From the NCBI GenBank assembly GCA_038237665.1, contig JBBRYK010000015.1, positions 1 through 44,732 on the forward strand: a stretch of 44,732 nt of DNA, given 5' to 3'. The number at the start of each line of letters is the position of its first letter. Positions within the stretch are counted from its first letter, which is position 1. The position numbers and the translations under genes were made by a program. Of the stretch, positions 7,777 through 15,637 are shown one piece after another. The DNA comes from JBBRYK01 sp038237665 (lineage in GTDB: Bacteria > Actinomycetota > Thermoleophilia > Gaiellales > Gaiellaceae). The notes beneath the pieces were generated by a model. It saw nothing but the letters and a program-made list of their open reading frames with translations, made no database searches and was not told the DNA's origin.

Positions 7777-8788
7777 CGACCACCGTCCGCCTGGCTCGGT
7801 GAGGGCCCGACTCGATCCGAGAGACGAGCTCGTACGTGATCGTCCCGGCCAACCGCGCATGATCTTCGGCGAGGACCCCGTGGCCGATCAGCGTCACCGG
7901 GGTGCCCGGCGGGAGGTCGTGGTCGAGCTGGACGGCGAACGCGTCCATCGAGATGGTTCCGACGACGCGCCGGAGCTCGCCGCCGACCCGAACCTCGGTC
8001 CCCGTCAGGTCGCGCCGGAAGCCGTCCGCGTAGCCCACGGGCACGATCCCGATCCAGGTCGGGCGCTCGGCGACGAAACGGCGGCCGTAGCCCGTGCTCT
8101 CGCCCGGCTCGAGGAGCTTCACCTGCGCAAGGTGGCTGTGCCAGCGCAGGACGGGCTCGAGGCCGTCATCGGCCGGGTCGGTGCCGAAAGGCGATAGCCC
8201 GTAGAGGGCGATTCCGCAGCGCACGGCGTCGAGGCGGGCCTCCGGGAGGCGCAGGGCCGCGGCGCTGTTCGCGATGTGGCGGGTGAGGCTCTCGTAGCCC
8301 GATGTCGCCTCCAGAAAGCGCTCGAGCTGGGCGCGCGCGAAGGCCTCGTCGCAGTCGGCGGTGGCCAGGTGGCTCATCACACCGACCAGCTCGGCCGGAC
8401 GCGCGGTCAGCTCACCGAGCCCCCACCGCCCCATGCCCGTGTCCAGCTTCAGGTGGACGGGAACGCCCTCCGGTGGAGCCTCGTCCGAGACGGTGAGCTC
8501 GAGCCGTGCCTCCCTCGCCTCTGCAATCTCGCGGCCCTCGGTGGGACCCATGACGAGGATCCGCGGGTCCGGGAACTCACGGCGCAGCGGCAGGGCCTCG
8601 GCGACGGTCGCCACGCAGAGCGCGGTGGCTCCGGCGCCGAGCGCCGCGCCGGCGACCTCGGTCGCACCGTGGCCGTACGCGTTGGCCTTCACGACCGCCC
8701 AGAGCTCGGCGCCGTCGAGCTCGCGGAGCAGGACTCGGACGTTGCGGCGGAGGGCGCCGAGGTCGATCTGGATCTCGGACCGGTGCAT
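7769..8788 (-). CDS. alr: Alanine racemase
   Basis: A PLP-dependent fold-type III racemase that makes D-alanine for peptidoglycan (339 aa). The PLP lysine is Lys34 in VVKANAYGHG; the catalytic tyrosine of the opposite subunit is in TGYGRRF; GYADGFRRDL and GTISMDAFAVQL are the other conserved blocks. Length is slightly below the usual 360-390. It sits 28 nt after nnr and overlaps cca, so it is internal to an operon. No strong Shine-Dalgarno is visible upstream of the ATG. Confidence 0.95.
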   Translation of the reverse strand: MHRSEIQIDLGALRRNVRVLLRELDGAELWAVVKANAYGHGATEVAGAALGAGATALCVATVAEALPLRREFPDPRILVMGPTEGREIAEAREARLELTVSDEAPPEGVPVHLKLDTGMGRWGLGELTARPAELVGVMSHLATADCDEAFARAQLERFLEATSGYESLTRHIANSAAALRLPEARLDAVRCGIALYGLSPFGTDPADDGLEPVLRWHSHLAQVKLLEPGESTGYGRRFVAERPTWIGIVPVGYADGFRRDLTGTEVRVGGELRRVVGTISMDAFAVQLDHDLPPGTPVTLIGHGVLAEDHARLAGTITYELVSRIESGPHRARRTVVDD

Positions 8789-8816
8789 CGGGCCAAGTCT
8801 CTCAGCGGAGGCGGAG

Positions 8817-10181
8817 CTAGCGGAACACTCGAGGCAGAGCTTCGACCACGTCGCTCGCGATCATCCCCGCCCGGATGTTGTCTTCGACCAGCGCAATGAC
8901 CGCGGCCCCCGAGTGCGCCATCGTGGCCGCCGCGGCGGCGAGCCGGGGCTCCATTCCCTTGGCGAGGAAGGCACTGATGATCCCGGTGAGCACGTCCCCG
9001 GTGCCGGCCGTGGCGAGCGACGTGAAACCCGTCGAGACGAGAACCTGGGCTCCCGGCGAGCCGATCAGCGTGTCGCTGCCCTTCAAGAGCACGACGCACT
9101 GGAAACGATCGACCGCACGCCGGAGGGCTTCGAGCCGATGTGCGTCGACCCAGGCCGACTCGACGCCGAGCAACCGGGCGAGCTCCCCCGCGTGCGGCGT
9201 CAAGACCGTCGCCGCGCGCCGCGAGAACGGCTCCAGCTGGTGGAGCGCGTCCGCGTCGACAACGGCCGGCAAGTCGACCTCCTCCAGGAGCCGTCGAACC
9301 AGCCGCTGCTGCTCCTCGCCGCGTCCCAGGCCGGGGCCGATTGCGAGGGCGCCGGCCCGCTCTGCCGCCTCGAACGCCTGCTCGAGCGGCCGTTTGACCG
9401 CCTCGATGACGAGGGTCTCCAGCACCGGCAGCGAGGCCGCCGGAGCCGCGACCGCGACGTAGCCGGCGTCCGCGCGCAACGCGGCCCTCGAGGTGAGGGC
9501 CGCGGCGCCGGTCATGCCGGGCGAACCGCCGACGACGAGCACAGATCCGGCCGTGTACTTGGTCTCCGGCCGGTGCCGGCCTTTCAGCGGCACCTCATGG
9601 ATCACCTCTTTCGTCACCCGGGCGTGCGCGGTTTCGACGTCCTCCAGGCCGATGTCGGCGCGCTCCGACAGGCCGGCCAGGAACTTTCCGGGCGAGACCC
9701 AGACGCCGACCTTCTCGCCGTGGAGCCCGATGGTCGCAGCGGCCTCGACCGCCGCACCGGCGACCTCGCCGGTCGATGCGTCGACGCCCGACGGGATGTC
9801 CACGGCCACGATCTCGGCGTCCGCCGCGTTCATCTGCTCGATCAGGCGAGCTGCGGCCGGCCTCGGCTCGCCGGTGAATCCGGTTCCGAACAGCGCGTCG
9901 ATGATCAGCCCGGGCTCTCCGAGCTCCTTCGGCTCGTCCTCGGGCTTCGCCTCGACAATGCGCACACTCCGCCCTGCGCCCTCGAGCAGCCGCGCGGCTA
10001 TGCGCCCGTCCCCCCCGTTGTTGCCGGGGCCGCAGACAACGGTGATCGTCCGGAACTCGGCGAACTGGTCGAGCGCGTAGTCGGCCACGGCCTTGCCGGC
10101 GCGCTCCATCAGCGCCGAGACATCGTGGCCGGCCTCGGCCTGCTTCATCTCCTCGGCCGTATAGAGGGGCTCAGTCCACAT
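8817..10181 (-). CDS. nnr: Bifunctional NAD(P)H-hydrate epimerase / ADP-dependent dehydratase
   Basis: A 454-aa metabolite-repair enzyme that reconverts hydrated NAD(P)H. The N-terminal YjeF_N epimerase domain (about 1-215) has VVCGPGNNGGDGRIAARLL. The C-terminal ribokinase-like YjeF_C dehydratase domain (about 225-454) has VVGGSPGMTGAAAL, DADALHQL, LTPHAGELARLL and the phosphate-binding ATAGTGDVLTG. The fused arrangement is common in bacteria. ATG start overlaps the end of acpS by 11 bp. The acpS-nnr-alr order is a frequently seen actinobacterial neighbourhood. Confidence 0.94.
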   Translation of the reverse strand: MWTEPLYTAEEMKQAEAGHDVSALMERAGKAVADYALDQFAEFRTITVVCGPGNNGGDGRIAARLLEGAGRSVRIVEAKPEDEPKELGEPGLIIDALFGTGFTGEPRPAAARLIEQMNAADAEIVAVDIPSGVDASTGEVAGAAVEAAATIGLHGEKVGVWVSPGKFLAGLSERADIGLEDVETAHARVTKEVIHEVPLKGRHRPETKYTAGSVLVVGGSPGMTGAAALTSRAALRADAGYVAVAAPAASLPVLETLVIEAVKRPLEQAFEAAERAGALAIGPGLGRGEEQQRLVRRLLEEVDLPAVVDADALHQLEPFSRRAATVLTPHAGELARLLGVESAWVDAHRLEALRRAVDRFQCVVLLKGSDTLIGSPGAQVLVSTGFTSLATAGTGDVLTGIISAFLAKGMEPRLAAAAATMAHSGAAVIALVEDNIRAGMIASDVVEALPRVFR

Positions 10182-10536
10182 GGACGACGGCCACCGCGGC
10201 GGCGAGCTCGCGCGAGTGCGTCATCGACAGGTCGATGGCGTCCGCGCCGTGCTTGCGGGCCCAGGACTCGACGCGGCCGGAGAGCTGCACGGCGGGCTTC
10301 GGCCGGCCGTGGATCTCCACGTCGCGCCAGGCGAACGCCCGCGCAACGCCGAAGCCGAGAGCCTTGCCGACCGCCTCCTTGCCGGCGAAGCGTGCCGCGT
10401 AGTGCTGGGGTGGGTTCGGCCGGGAGTCGCAATAGGCGCGCTCGGCCTCCGTGAAGCAACGGGCGCGAAAGGTCGGGTAGCGCTCGAGGGTGCGGCGAAT
10501 GCGCTCGATCTCGATCAGGTCGACACCGACCTTCAC
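10171..10536 (-). CDS. acpS: Holo-[acyl-carrier-protein] synthase
   Basis: A 121-aa phosphopantetheinyl transferase that converts apo-ACP to holo-ACP. Conserved blocks are VGVDLIEIERI at the N-terminus (Mg-binding Asp6), CFTEAERAYC and ARFAGKEAVGKALG (catalytic/metal Glu). Length is typical (about 120). GTG at 10536 overlaps the TGA of the upstream HAD gene as GTGA. Longer in-frame extensions would run antisense of nothing useful and through the HAD gene, so they were dropped. Confidence 0.94.
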   Translation of the reverse strand: MKVGVDLIEIERIRRTLERYPTFRARCFTEAERAYCDSRPNPPQHYAARFAGKEAVGKALGFGVARAFAWRDVEIHGRPKPAVQLSGRVESWARKHGADAIDLSMTHSRELAAAVAVVHVD

Positions 10537-11315
10537 GACGCGCGCTCCGCCCGCTCGATCTGCTCGGGGAGGTCGGCGATCGAGCTGATGATCATCTCCG
10601 GATAGACCCCGGACCGCTCGACGGTGTCGGGGCGGAACTTGCCCGTCCGCACGAGGACCGTGCGCAGGCCAAAGCGCTGGGCGGCGATGTCCGTCTCGAC
10701 GTCGTCGCCGACGATCCAGGTGCGCTCGGGGTCGGCGTCGAGAGCCTCGAGCGCCGCCGCGAAGAAGGCCACGCTCGGCTTGCCGAGCACCGTTGCCTCG
10801 ATCCCGGCCGCGTACTCGAGGCCGGCGACGAACATCCCGGCGTCGAGCAGCGGGCCCCGCGCCGTCTGCCACCAGCGGTTCTTGTGCAGGCAATAGAGCT
10901 CCGCTCCGCCCTCGAGCTCGGCGAATGCGCGGGCGAGGTTCATGTAGCTGAAGACGCGGCCGGTCTCCTCGGTCTCGTCGGCCCCGCCGAGGAGCACGGC
11001 GGCGGCGCTCTCTCCGACCAGCTCGACACCCTCCAGGTCCTGGACGATCGCCTGCATCGTCAGGGCGAGCACGCGCCGGCCGGCAAGGGCGTGGGCTGCT
11101 GCGCGAGGCGTGGTCTGGAGCTCCTCGTCCTCGCATGCAACACCGAAGCCGCGGAGCTCCTCGGCGAGCTGAGCGCGCGACTTGGTGGTGTTGTTCGTGA
11201 CGAAGCGCAGCCGGTGGCCGGCCTCGCGCAGGGCTCGAACGGCATCGGCGCCGCCGGGGATCGGTTCCCCCGAAACGTGGAAGACGCCGTCGACGTCAAG
11301 CAGTATGGCTGCCAT
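10533..11315 (-). CDS. HAD-superfamily IIA phosphatase (NagD/HDHD2-like)
   Basis: A 260-aa HAD hydrolase. Motif I is LLDVDGV (nucleophile Asp7, acid/base Asp9), motif II is FVTNNTTKSR, motif III the Lys of GKPS, and motif IV WIVGDDVETDIAA. The cap between motifs II and III is of the C2A (NagD/PGP) type, suggesting a small phosphorylated metabolite as substrate. The ATG at 11315 is supported by a TAGAGT box 8 nt upstream. It heads the operon running to the methyltransferase at 6044. Confidence 0.87.
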   Translation of the reverse strand: MAAILLDVDGVFHVSGEPIPGGADAVRALREAGHRLRFVTNNTTKSRAQLAEELRGFGVACEDEELQTTPRAAAHALAGRRVLALTMQAIVQDLEGVELVGESAAAVLLGGADETEETGRVFSYMNLARAFAELEGGAELYCLHKNRWWQTARGPLLDAGMFVAGLEYAAGIEATVLGKPSVAFFAAALEALDADPERTWIVGDDVETDIAAQRFGLRTVLVRTGKFRPDTVERSGVYPEMIISSIADLPEQIERAERAS

Positions 11316-11323
11316 CGCCGGAG

Positions 11324-11329
11324 ACTCTA
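11324..11329 (-). promoter_or_regulatory. Leaderless-type -10 box (TAGAGT) of the HAD-acpS-nnr-alr operon
   Basis: On the minus strand TAGAGT ends 8 nt before the ATG at 11315. The site lies in the 19-bp gap to the divergent arfB-like gene, so the two transcription units share almost no regulatory space. Confidence 0.45.
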
Positions 11330-11334
11330 TTCGG

Positions 11335-11727
11335 GTGACGCGGTCGGTCTCCATTCCGGTTTCGGAGATCGAGTTGCGCTTTTCGCGTTCGAGCGGCCCT
11401 GGCGGGCAGCATGCGCAGCGAACCGAGTCGCGTGTGGAGGCCTTGTTCGACGTCGAGGCGTCCGAGTCGTTGACGCCCGTGCAGAAGCGCCGCGTGGTCG
11501 CGCGGGCCGGCCCGGTGCTCCGCGCGATCGCGCAGGATGAGCGGAGCCAGTGGCGGAACCGGGAGCTGGCGACGGAGCGGCTGGTCGAGGCGCTGCGCGA
11601 GGCGCTGCGGGTCCCGCGCCGGCGCGTGCCGACGAAGCCACGCGCCGAGGCGCGGCGGCGCCGCCGGGAGTCGAAGCAGCGCCGCAGCCAGACGAAACGC
11701 CTCCGCCGGCCGCCGGCGGACAGTTGA
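11335..11727 (+). CDS. arfB: ArfB/ICT1-type peptidyl-tRNA hydrolase (ribosome rescue)
   Basis: A 130-aa codon-independent release-factor homologue. The GGQ motif lies in FSRSSGPGGQHAQRTESRV (about residues 14-32) and would hydrolyse peptidyl-tRNA on stalled ribosomes. The last 35 residues are an Arg/Lys-rich tail (KPRAEARRRRRESKQRR), which in ArfB inserts in the empty mRNA channel. No stop-codon-recognition domain is present, so it is not RF1/RF2. Start: GTG at 11335; an in-frame ATG at 11305 would overlap the divergent HAD start codon. A GGAG lies 11 nt upstream. Confidence 0.88.
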   Translation: MTRSVSIPVSEIELRFSRSSGPGGQHAQRTESRVEALFDVEASESLTPVQKRRVVARAGPVLRAIAQDERSQWRNRELATERLVEALREALRVPRRRVPTKPRAEARRRRRESKQRRSQTKRLRRPPADS

Positions 11728-11753
11728 TAACACCTTCCTCACAAACGGTTCGC

Positions 11754-11759
11754 TACGGT
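11754..11759 (+). promoter_or_regulatory. Candidate -10 box (TACGGT) upstream of the glycosidase
   Basis: TACGGT lies 32 nt before the GTG at 11792. This gene has a real leader with a Shine-Dalgarno, unlike the leaderless genes around it. Confidence 0.35.
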
Positions 11760-11791
11760 GCCCCGAACCCGAGACGCGCCGAGGAGAGCCT

Positions 11792-13213
11792 GTGAATCGA
11801 TTCAAGTGGTTGATGCTGTTTGCCTGCGCGTCGGCGACCATTCTCGCTGCGCAAGCCGCCGCAGCTGCCGACCGCATGTACGTGGGCTTCCAGGACGACC
11901 CCAGCTTCCGGTTCCGGGACACGCGGCAGAACAACCTCGACCAGGCGCAGGCGGCAAACGCCACCATCATTCGCTCGCAGATCACGTGGGCCGCGGTCGC
12001 GCCGACCCGCCCGAGCAACGGCGCCGACCCCTTCGACCCGGCCTACAGCCGCCTCGCCGACGTCGACGAATTCGTGCGCAGCGCGGAACGCCGCGGGATG
12101 GAGGTGCTGCTGACCATCTACGGGACGCCCGAATGGGCGAACGGGGGCAAGAAGCCCAACGTGGCCCCGACGAACATGAAGGACCTGACCGACTTCTCGC
12201 GCGCTCTGGCAGCGCGGTACTCGGGCCGCTATGCCGGCTATCCCTATGTTCGCTTCTTCACGGTCTGGAACGAGCCGAACCTGAACCAGTTCCTGTCGCC
12301 GCAGTTCGGGGCCGGAGGCCGGGACGTCGCGCCCGCGACCTATGCCCGCATGTACCGGGCCGCCTACGCGGGGATCAAGGCGGGGAACGCGAAGGCCCTG
12401 GTCGGCATCGGCGAGACCTCCGCGCGCGGCCACGACAAGCCGACGGGCGGCGTCGTCCAGGACTCGCACTCGCCCGGAAAGTTCGCGCAGCTCGTCGCCA
12501 AGGCCGACTCCACCCTCCGCTTCGACGGCTGGGCCGAGCATCCATACCCGTTCACGCCCTCGCAGGCTCCAACCGCGCGCGTCCAGCTTCCGAACGTGAG
12601 CCTCGGGCAGATCTCGGGCTTCCAGAAGCTGATCGACAAGGCCTTCCACCGGAACGGCACCCAGATCTGGATCACCGAGTACAGCCACGAGACGAAGCCC
12701 CAGGACTCGCGCGGAGTCTCGTACGCGACCCAGGCGGCGTACGCCCAGAAAGCGCTGGCGATCGCCAAGAGCAACCCGGCAATCACGATGTTCATCTGGT
12801 TCGTCCTCCGCGACGATCCGTCCGATCCGTGGCAGAGCGGACTGCTCGACGAGACCGGCTCGCGCAAGCCGGCGTTTGCGACGTTCGCGACCGCGGCGGC
12901 CGCACTCGACGCACGAAACGCGATCGTCCCGGTGCACGCGAACAAAGGCAAGCCGACCGTCCGTGTGTCGGCGCTCGAGCTGGGCGCCCGGAATGGCCCC
13001 GGCTCCAAGGTCGGCGTGTACTACAAGGTGCTCTTCAAGACCTCGGTCGTCGCGGTCGAACAGCCGCTGAAGACGATCGACCCCGACGGCTGGGTAACGC
13101 TCACGCTCGACTTCAACCCGGAGCCGAAGCGGAGCTACACGGCGAACTTCGACCTCGGCGACTCGAGCGGCATCCACATCAAGCGCACGCTGACGCTGGT
13201 CTCTGTCAAGTAA
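11792..13213 (+). CDS. Secreted glycoside hydrolase, clan GH-A-like (cellulase superfamily)
   Basis: A 473-aa exported (beta/alpha)8 glycosidase. Residues 1-26 are a signal peptide ending AAAAADR. The acid/base glutamate is Glu161 in FTVWNEPNLNQF and the nucleophile Glu296 in QIWITEYSHET, the strand-4/strand-7 pair of clan A. A C-terminal beta-sandwich begins near 390 (RNAIVPVHANKGKP). The exact GH family and substrate are not assignable by eye. GTG start at 11792 is backed by a strong GAGGAGA Shine-Dalgarno 5-6 nt upstream. Confidence 0.82.
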   Translation: MNRFKWLMLFACASATILAAQAAAAADRMYVGFQDDPSFRFRDTRQNNLDQAQAANATIIRSQITWAAVAPTRPSNGADPFDPAYSRLADVDEFVRSAERRGMEVLLTIYGTPEWANGGKKPNVAPTNMKDLTDFSRALAARYSGRYAGYPYVRFFTVWNEPNLNQFLSPQFGAGGRDVAPATYARMYRAAYAGIKAGNAKALVGIGETSARGHDKPTGGVVQDSHSPGKFAQLVAKADSTLRFDGWAEHPYPFTPSQAPTARVQLPNVSLGQISGFQKLIDKAFHRNGTQIWITEYSHETKPQDSRGVSYATQAAYAQKALAIAKSNPAITMFIWFVLRDDPSDPWQSGLLDETGSRKPAFATFATAAAALDARNAIVPVHANKGKPTVRVSALELGARNGPGSKVGVYYKVLFKTSVVAVEQPLKTIDPDGWVTLTLDFNPEPKRSYTANFDLGDSSGIHIKRTLTLVSVK

Positions 13214-13222
13214 CGCCGCCGC

Positions 13223-13228
13223 TACAGT
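13223..13228 (+). promoter_or_regulatory. Leaderless-type -10 box (TACAGT)
   Basis: TACAGT ends 8 nt before the ATG at 13237, inside the 23-bp gap after the glycosidase gene. Confidence 0.45.
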
Positions 13229-13236
13229 AGGCGGCG

Positions 13237-13683
13237 ATGCTGCGCGCGCTGGCCCCATTCGCGGTGGCACTCGGGCTCGCCGCGCCGATCACCGGCCTGT
13301 CCGGCAACGACCCGCTGACCGGCAAGAAGGTCAGCCTCGACCAGTGGCAGGGCCGCCCCGTGATGATCAACGTATGGGCCTCGTGGTGCGAGGGCTGCAC
13401 GAAGGAGGCGAAGGCGCTGAAGGCCTTCGAGAAGGCGCACCCACGCTCGGTGCTCGGGATCGACTACCAGGACTCGAAGTCCGGCGCCCGGGCGTTCTAC
13501 GCCCGCTACGACCTCGACCACCCGAGCATCTTCGATCCGAAGGGGAAGCTGACGGGCAAGCTGAAGGCGATCGGCCTGCCCTCGTCGATCTTCCTCGACA
13601 AGCAGCACAAGGTCGCCTACGCGATCGCCGGCGCCGCCACGAGGGCCCAGTTCGACGAGGGCTGGCGCCGGGCGACGAAGTAG
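13237..13683 (+). CDS. TlpA/ResA-like thioredoxin-fold protein
   Basis: A 148-aa redox protein with an N-terminal hydrophobic segment (about residues 1-20) that could be a signal peptide or anchor. The active site is WASWCEGCTKEAK (Cys51, Cys54), followed by GIDYQDSKSGARAFYARYDL and the cis-Pro loop GLPSSIFLD. This layout is that of extracytoplasmic TlpA/ResA/CcmG proteins that reduce or shuffle disulfides during cytochrome or envelope-protein maturation. No cytochrome genes are nearby. It converges on glmS with 3 bp between stop codons. Confidence 0.85.
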   Translation: MLRALAPFAVALGLAAPITGLSGNDPLTGKKVSLDQWQGRPVMINVWASWCEGCTKEAKALKAFEKAHPRSVLGIDYQDSKSGARAFYARYDLDHPSIFDPKGKLTGKLKAIGLPSSIFLDKQHKVAYAIAGAATRAQFDEGWRRATK

Positions 13684-13686
13684 CGG

Positions 13687-15516
13687 CTACTCGACGGTAA
13701 CGGTCTTCGCCAGGTTCCGCGGCTGGTCCACGTTCAGGCCGCGCAGCCGCGCGATCCGGTACGCCAGCAGCTGCAGCGGGACAACGGCCAGCGCCGCCTG
13801 GAGGAAGGCCGGAGTCTTGGGGATGAAGATCACGTCGTCGGCGTGGTGCTGGATCTCCTCGTCCCCACTGGTCGCGACTGCGATCACGTGCGCGCCTCGC
13901 GCCCGCGTCTCCTGGATGTTCGAGACGACCTTGTCGTAGATCCCCTGCTGCTTGATCGCGACGACGACGACGGGGGTCCCTTCCTCGAGCAGGGCGATCG
14001 GGCCGTGCTTCATCTCGCCGGCCGAGTACGCGTCGGTCGGGATGTAGGAGATCTCCTTCAGCTTCAGCGCTCCCTCGAGCGCGACCGGCAGGCCGATGTG
14101 CCGGCCGAGGTAGAGGAAGAACGGCTTGTCGTAGACGCGCTGGGCGATCTCGTCGATCGGGTGGTCGCCGGCGAGGAACTCGGCCATCTTGTCCGGCAGC
14201 TCGTGCAGGCGATCGAGAATGAAGTCGATCTCCTCCTGGGGCAGGCATTTCCGGATCTGGGCGAGCTGCAGCGCGATCAACGAGAGCAAGGCGACCTGGG
14301 CGGTGAAGGTCTTCGACGCCGCCACGCCCACCTCCATGCCGCAGCGGGTGTAGAGGACGGCATCGGCCTCGCGCGTGATCTGCGTCCCCATCTGGTTCGT
14401 GATCGCGAGGGTGCGTGCGCCGCTCTCTCGCGCGAGCTCCAGGGCCTTCACGGTGTCGCGCGTCTCGCCGGACTGGGAGATCCCGATCACCAGCGTGTCC
14501 TTGGTCAGGACCGGATTGCGGTAGATCCACTCGCTGGCGATGTCGGGCTCGACCGGAACGCGGGCCCACTCCTCGATGATGTAACGGCCGCAGACCCCGG
14601 CGTGGTACGCCGTGCCGCAGGCGACGATGACGATCCGGCGCAGGTTCTGGATCTCGGTCTCGCTCATCCCGAAGCCGTCGAGGATCAGCTGATGGCCGCG
14701 GACGCGGTCACCGATCGTCTCGCGCACCGCCTCGGGCTGCTCGTAGATCTCCTTGAGCATGAACGTCTCGTAACCCCCCTTCTCGGCGCTCTCGTCGTCC
14801 CAGTCCACTTCCGTGATCTCGGGCGAGACCGTCGACCCGTCGGCGTGATGGAAGACCGCACCCTCCGCCGTCAGCTCGACGACGTCGTGATCCTCGATGA
14901 ACTGCACGCGCCTGGTCTCGCGCAGGAACGCGGCGATCGACGAGGCGAGGAACATCTCACCCTCGCCGACGCCGACGACGAGCGGCGTCTGGCAGCGGGC
15001 GCCGATCAGCATCCCCGGGTGGTCGCGGTGAATGGCCACGATCGAGAAGTGACCCTCGAGCTCGGAGTAGGCATTCCGCACGGCCTCCGCGAGATCCCCC
15101 TCGTAGTGGCGCTCGATCAGATGGGCCACGACCTCGGCGTCGGTCTCCGACGAGAAGGTGTGTCCGTCAGCCTGGAGCGAATCCTTCAGCTCGCGGTAGT
15201 TCTCCACGATCCCGTTCAGGACGATCGCGAGCTTGCCCTCGTCGCAGCCGGTGAGCGGATGCGCGTTCTCTATGTTGACCGCGCCGTGCGTGGCCCACCG
15301 AGTGTGGCCCAGCCCTGTCGTCGACACTGACGTGTTCGGACCGGCGGCGCGCTTCAGGTTCTGGAGGTTCCCGACGGCGCGGACATACTCCAGCCCTCCG
15401 TCCTCGAGCAGCGCGATGCCCGCGGAGTCGTAGCCGCGATATTCGAGCCGTTCGAGCCCCTCGAGAAGAACCGATTTACAGGCCCTTGGGCCGACGTAGC
15501 CGATGATCCCGCACAC
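13687..15516 (-). CDS. glmS: Glutamine-fructose-6-phosphate aminotransferase (isomerizing)
   Basis: A 609-aa enzyme that makes glucosamine-6-phosphate, the first committed step to UDP-GlcNAc. The N-terminal Ntn glutaminase domain starts MCGIIGYVG with Cys2 as nucleophile, followed by GLGHTRWATHG and EVVAHLIE. Two SIS sugar-isomerase domains follow (VACGTAYHAGV, GISQSGETRDTV, YLGRHIGLPVALEGALKLKEIS), and the C-terminus ends in KTVTVE as in most GlmS. GTG start with an AGGAAGGGAG Shine-Dalgarno. It lies 121 nt after glmM. Confidence 0.97.
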   Translation of the reverse strand: MCGIIGYVGPRACKSVLLEGLERLEYRGYDSAGIALLEDGGLEYVRAVGNLQNLKRAAGPNTSVSTTGLGHTRWATHGAVNIENAHPLTGCDEGKLAIVLNGIVENYRELKDSLQADGHTFSSETDAEVVAHLIERHYEGDLAEAVRNAYSELEGHFSIVAIHRDHPGMLIGARCQTPLVVGVGEGEMFLASSIAAFLRETRRVQFIEDHDVVELTAEGAVFHHADGSTVSPEITEVDWDDESAEKGGYETFMLKEIYEQPEAVRETIGDRVRGHQLILDGFGMSETEIQNLRRIVIVACGTAYHAGVCGRYIIEEWARVPVEPDIASEWIYRNPVLTKDTLVIGISQSGETRDTVKALELARESGARTLAITNQMGTQITREADAVLYTRCGMEVGVAASKTFTAQVALLSLIALQLAQIRKCLPQEEIDFILDRLHELPDKMAEFLAGDHPIDEIAQRVYDKPFFLYLGRHIGLPVALEGALKLKEISYIPTDAYSAGEMKHGPIALLEEGTPVVVVAIKQQGIYDKVVSNIQETRARGAHVIAVATSGDEEIQHHADDVIFIPKTPAFLQAALAVVPLQLLAYRIARLRGLNVDQPRNLAKTVTVE

Positions 15517-15587
15517 CCAAAAGCTCCCTTCCTCGGTTCAGAGTCCTGGGTGGAACCTTTGTTGACCGTTTGCCTGGAAAGTCCTGC

Positions 15588-15607
15588 AAAAATGCCGAAA
15601 GCCCGGC
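15588..15607 (-). promoter_or_regulatory. Short GC hairpin plus T5 in the glmM-glmS gap (weak attenuator candidate)
   Basis: On the minus strand a 4-bp stem, GCCG/CGGC with a 6-nt loop (15607-15594), is followed by ATTTTT (to 15588). It could reduce read-through from glmM into glmS. The stem is short, so this is weak. The rest of 15517-15637 shows nothing I recognise, including no glmS-ribozyme-like core. Confidence 0.25.
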
Positions 15608-15637
15608 CAAGTGTCCCGCGTCCAGCGTCGGATGCGG

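Noticed and set aside
11703..11719. GC palindrome at the end of the arfB-like gene as a terminator
   Set aside because: Lies inside the coding tail (Arg/Pro codons) and has no T-run.
15517..15637. glmS ribozyme in the glmS leader
   Set aside because: No recognisable ribozyme core, and the gap follows glmM directly; only a weak hairpin is seen.
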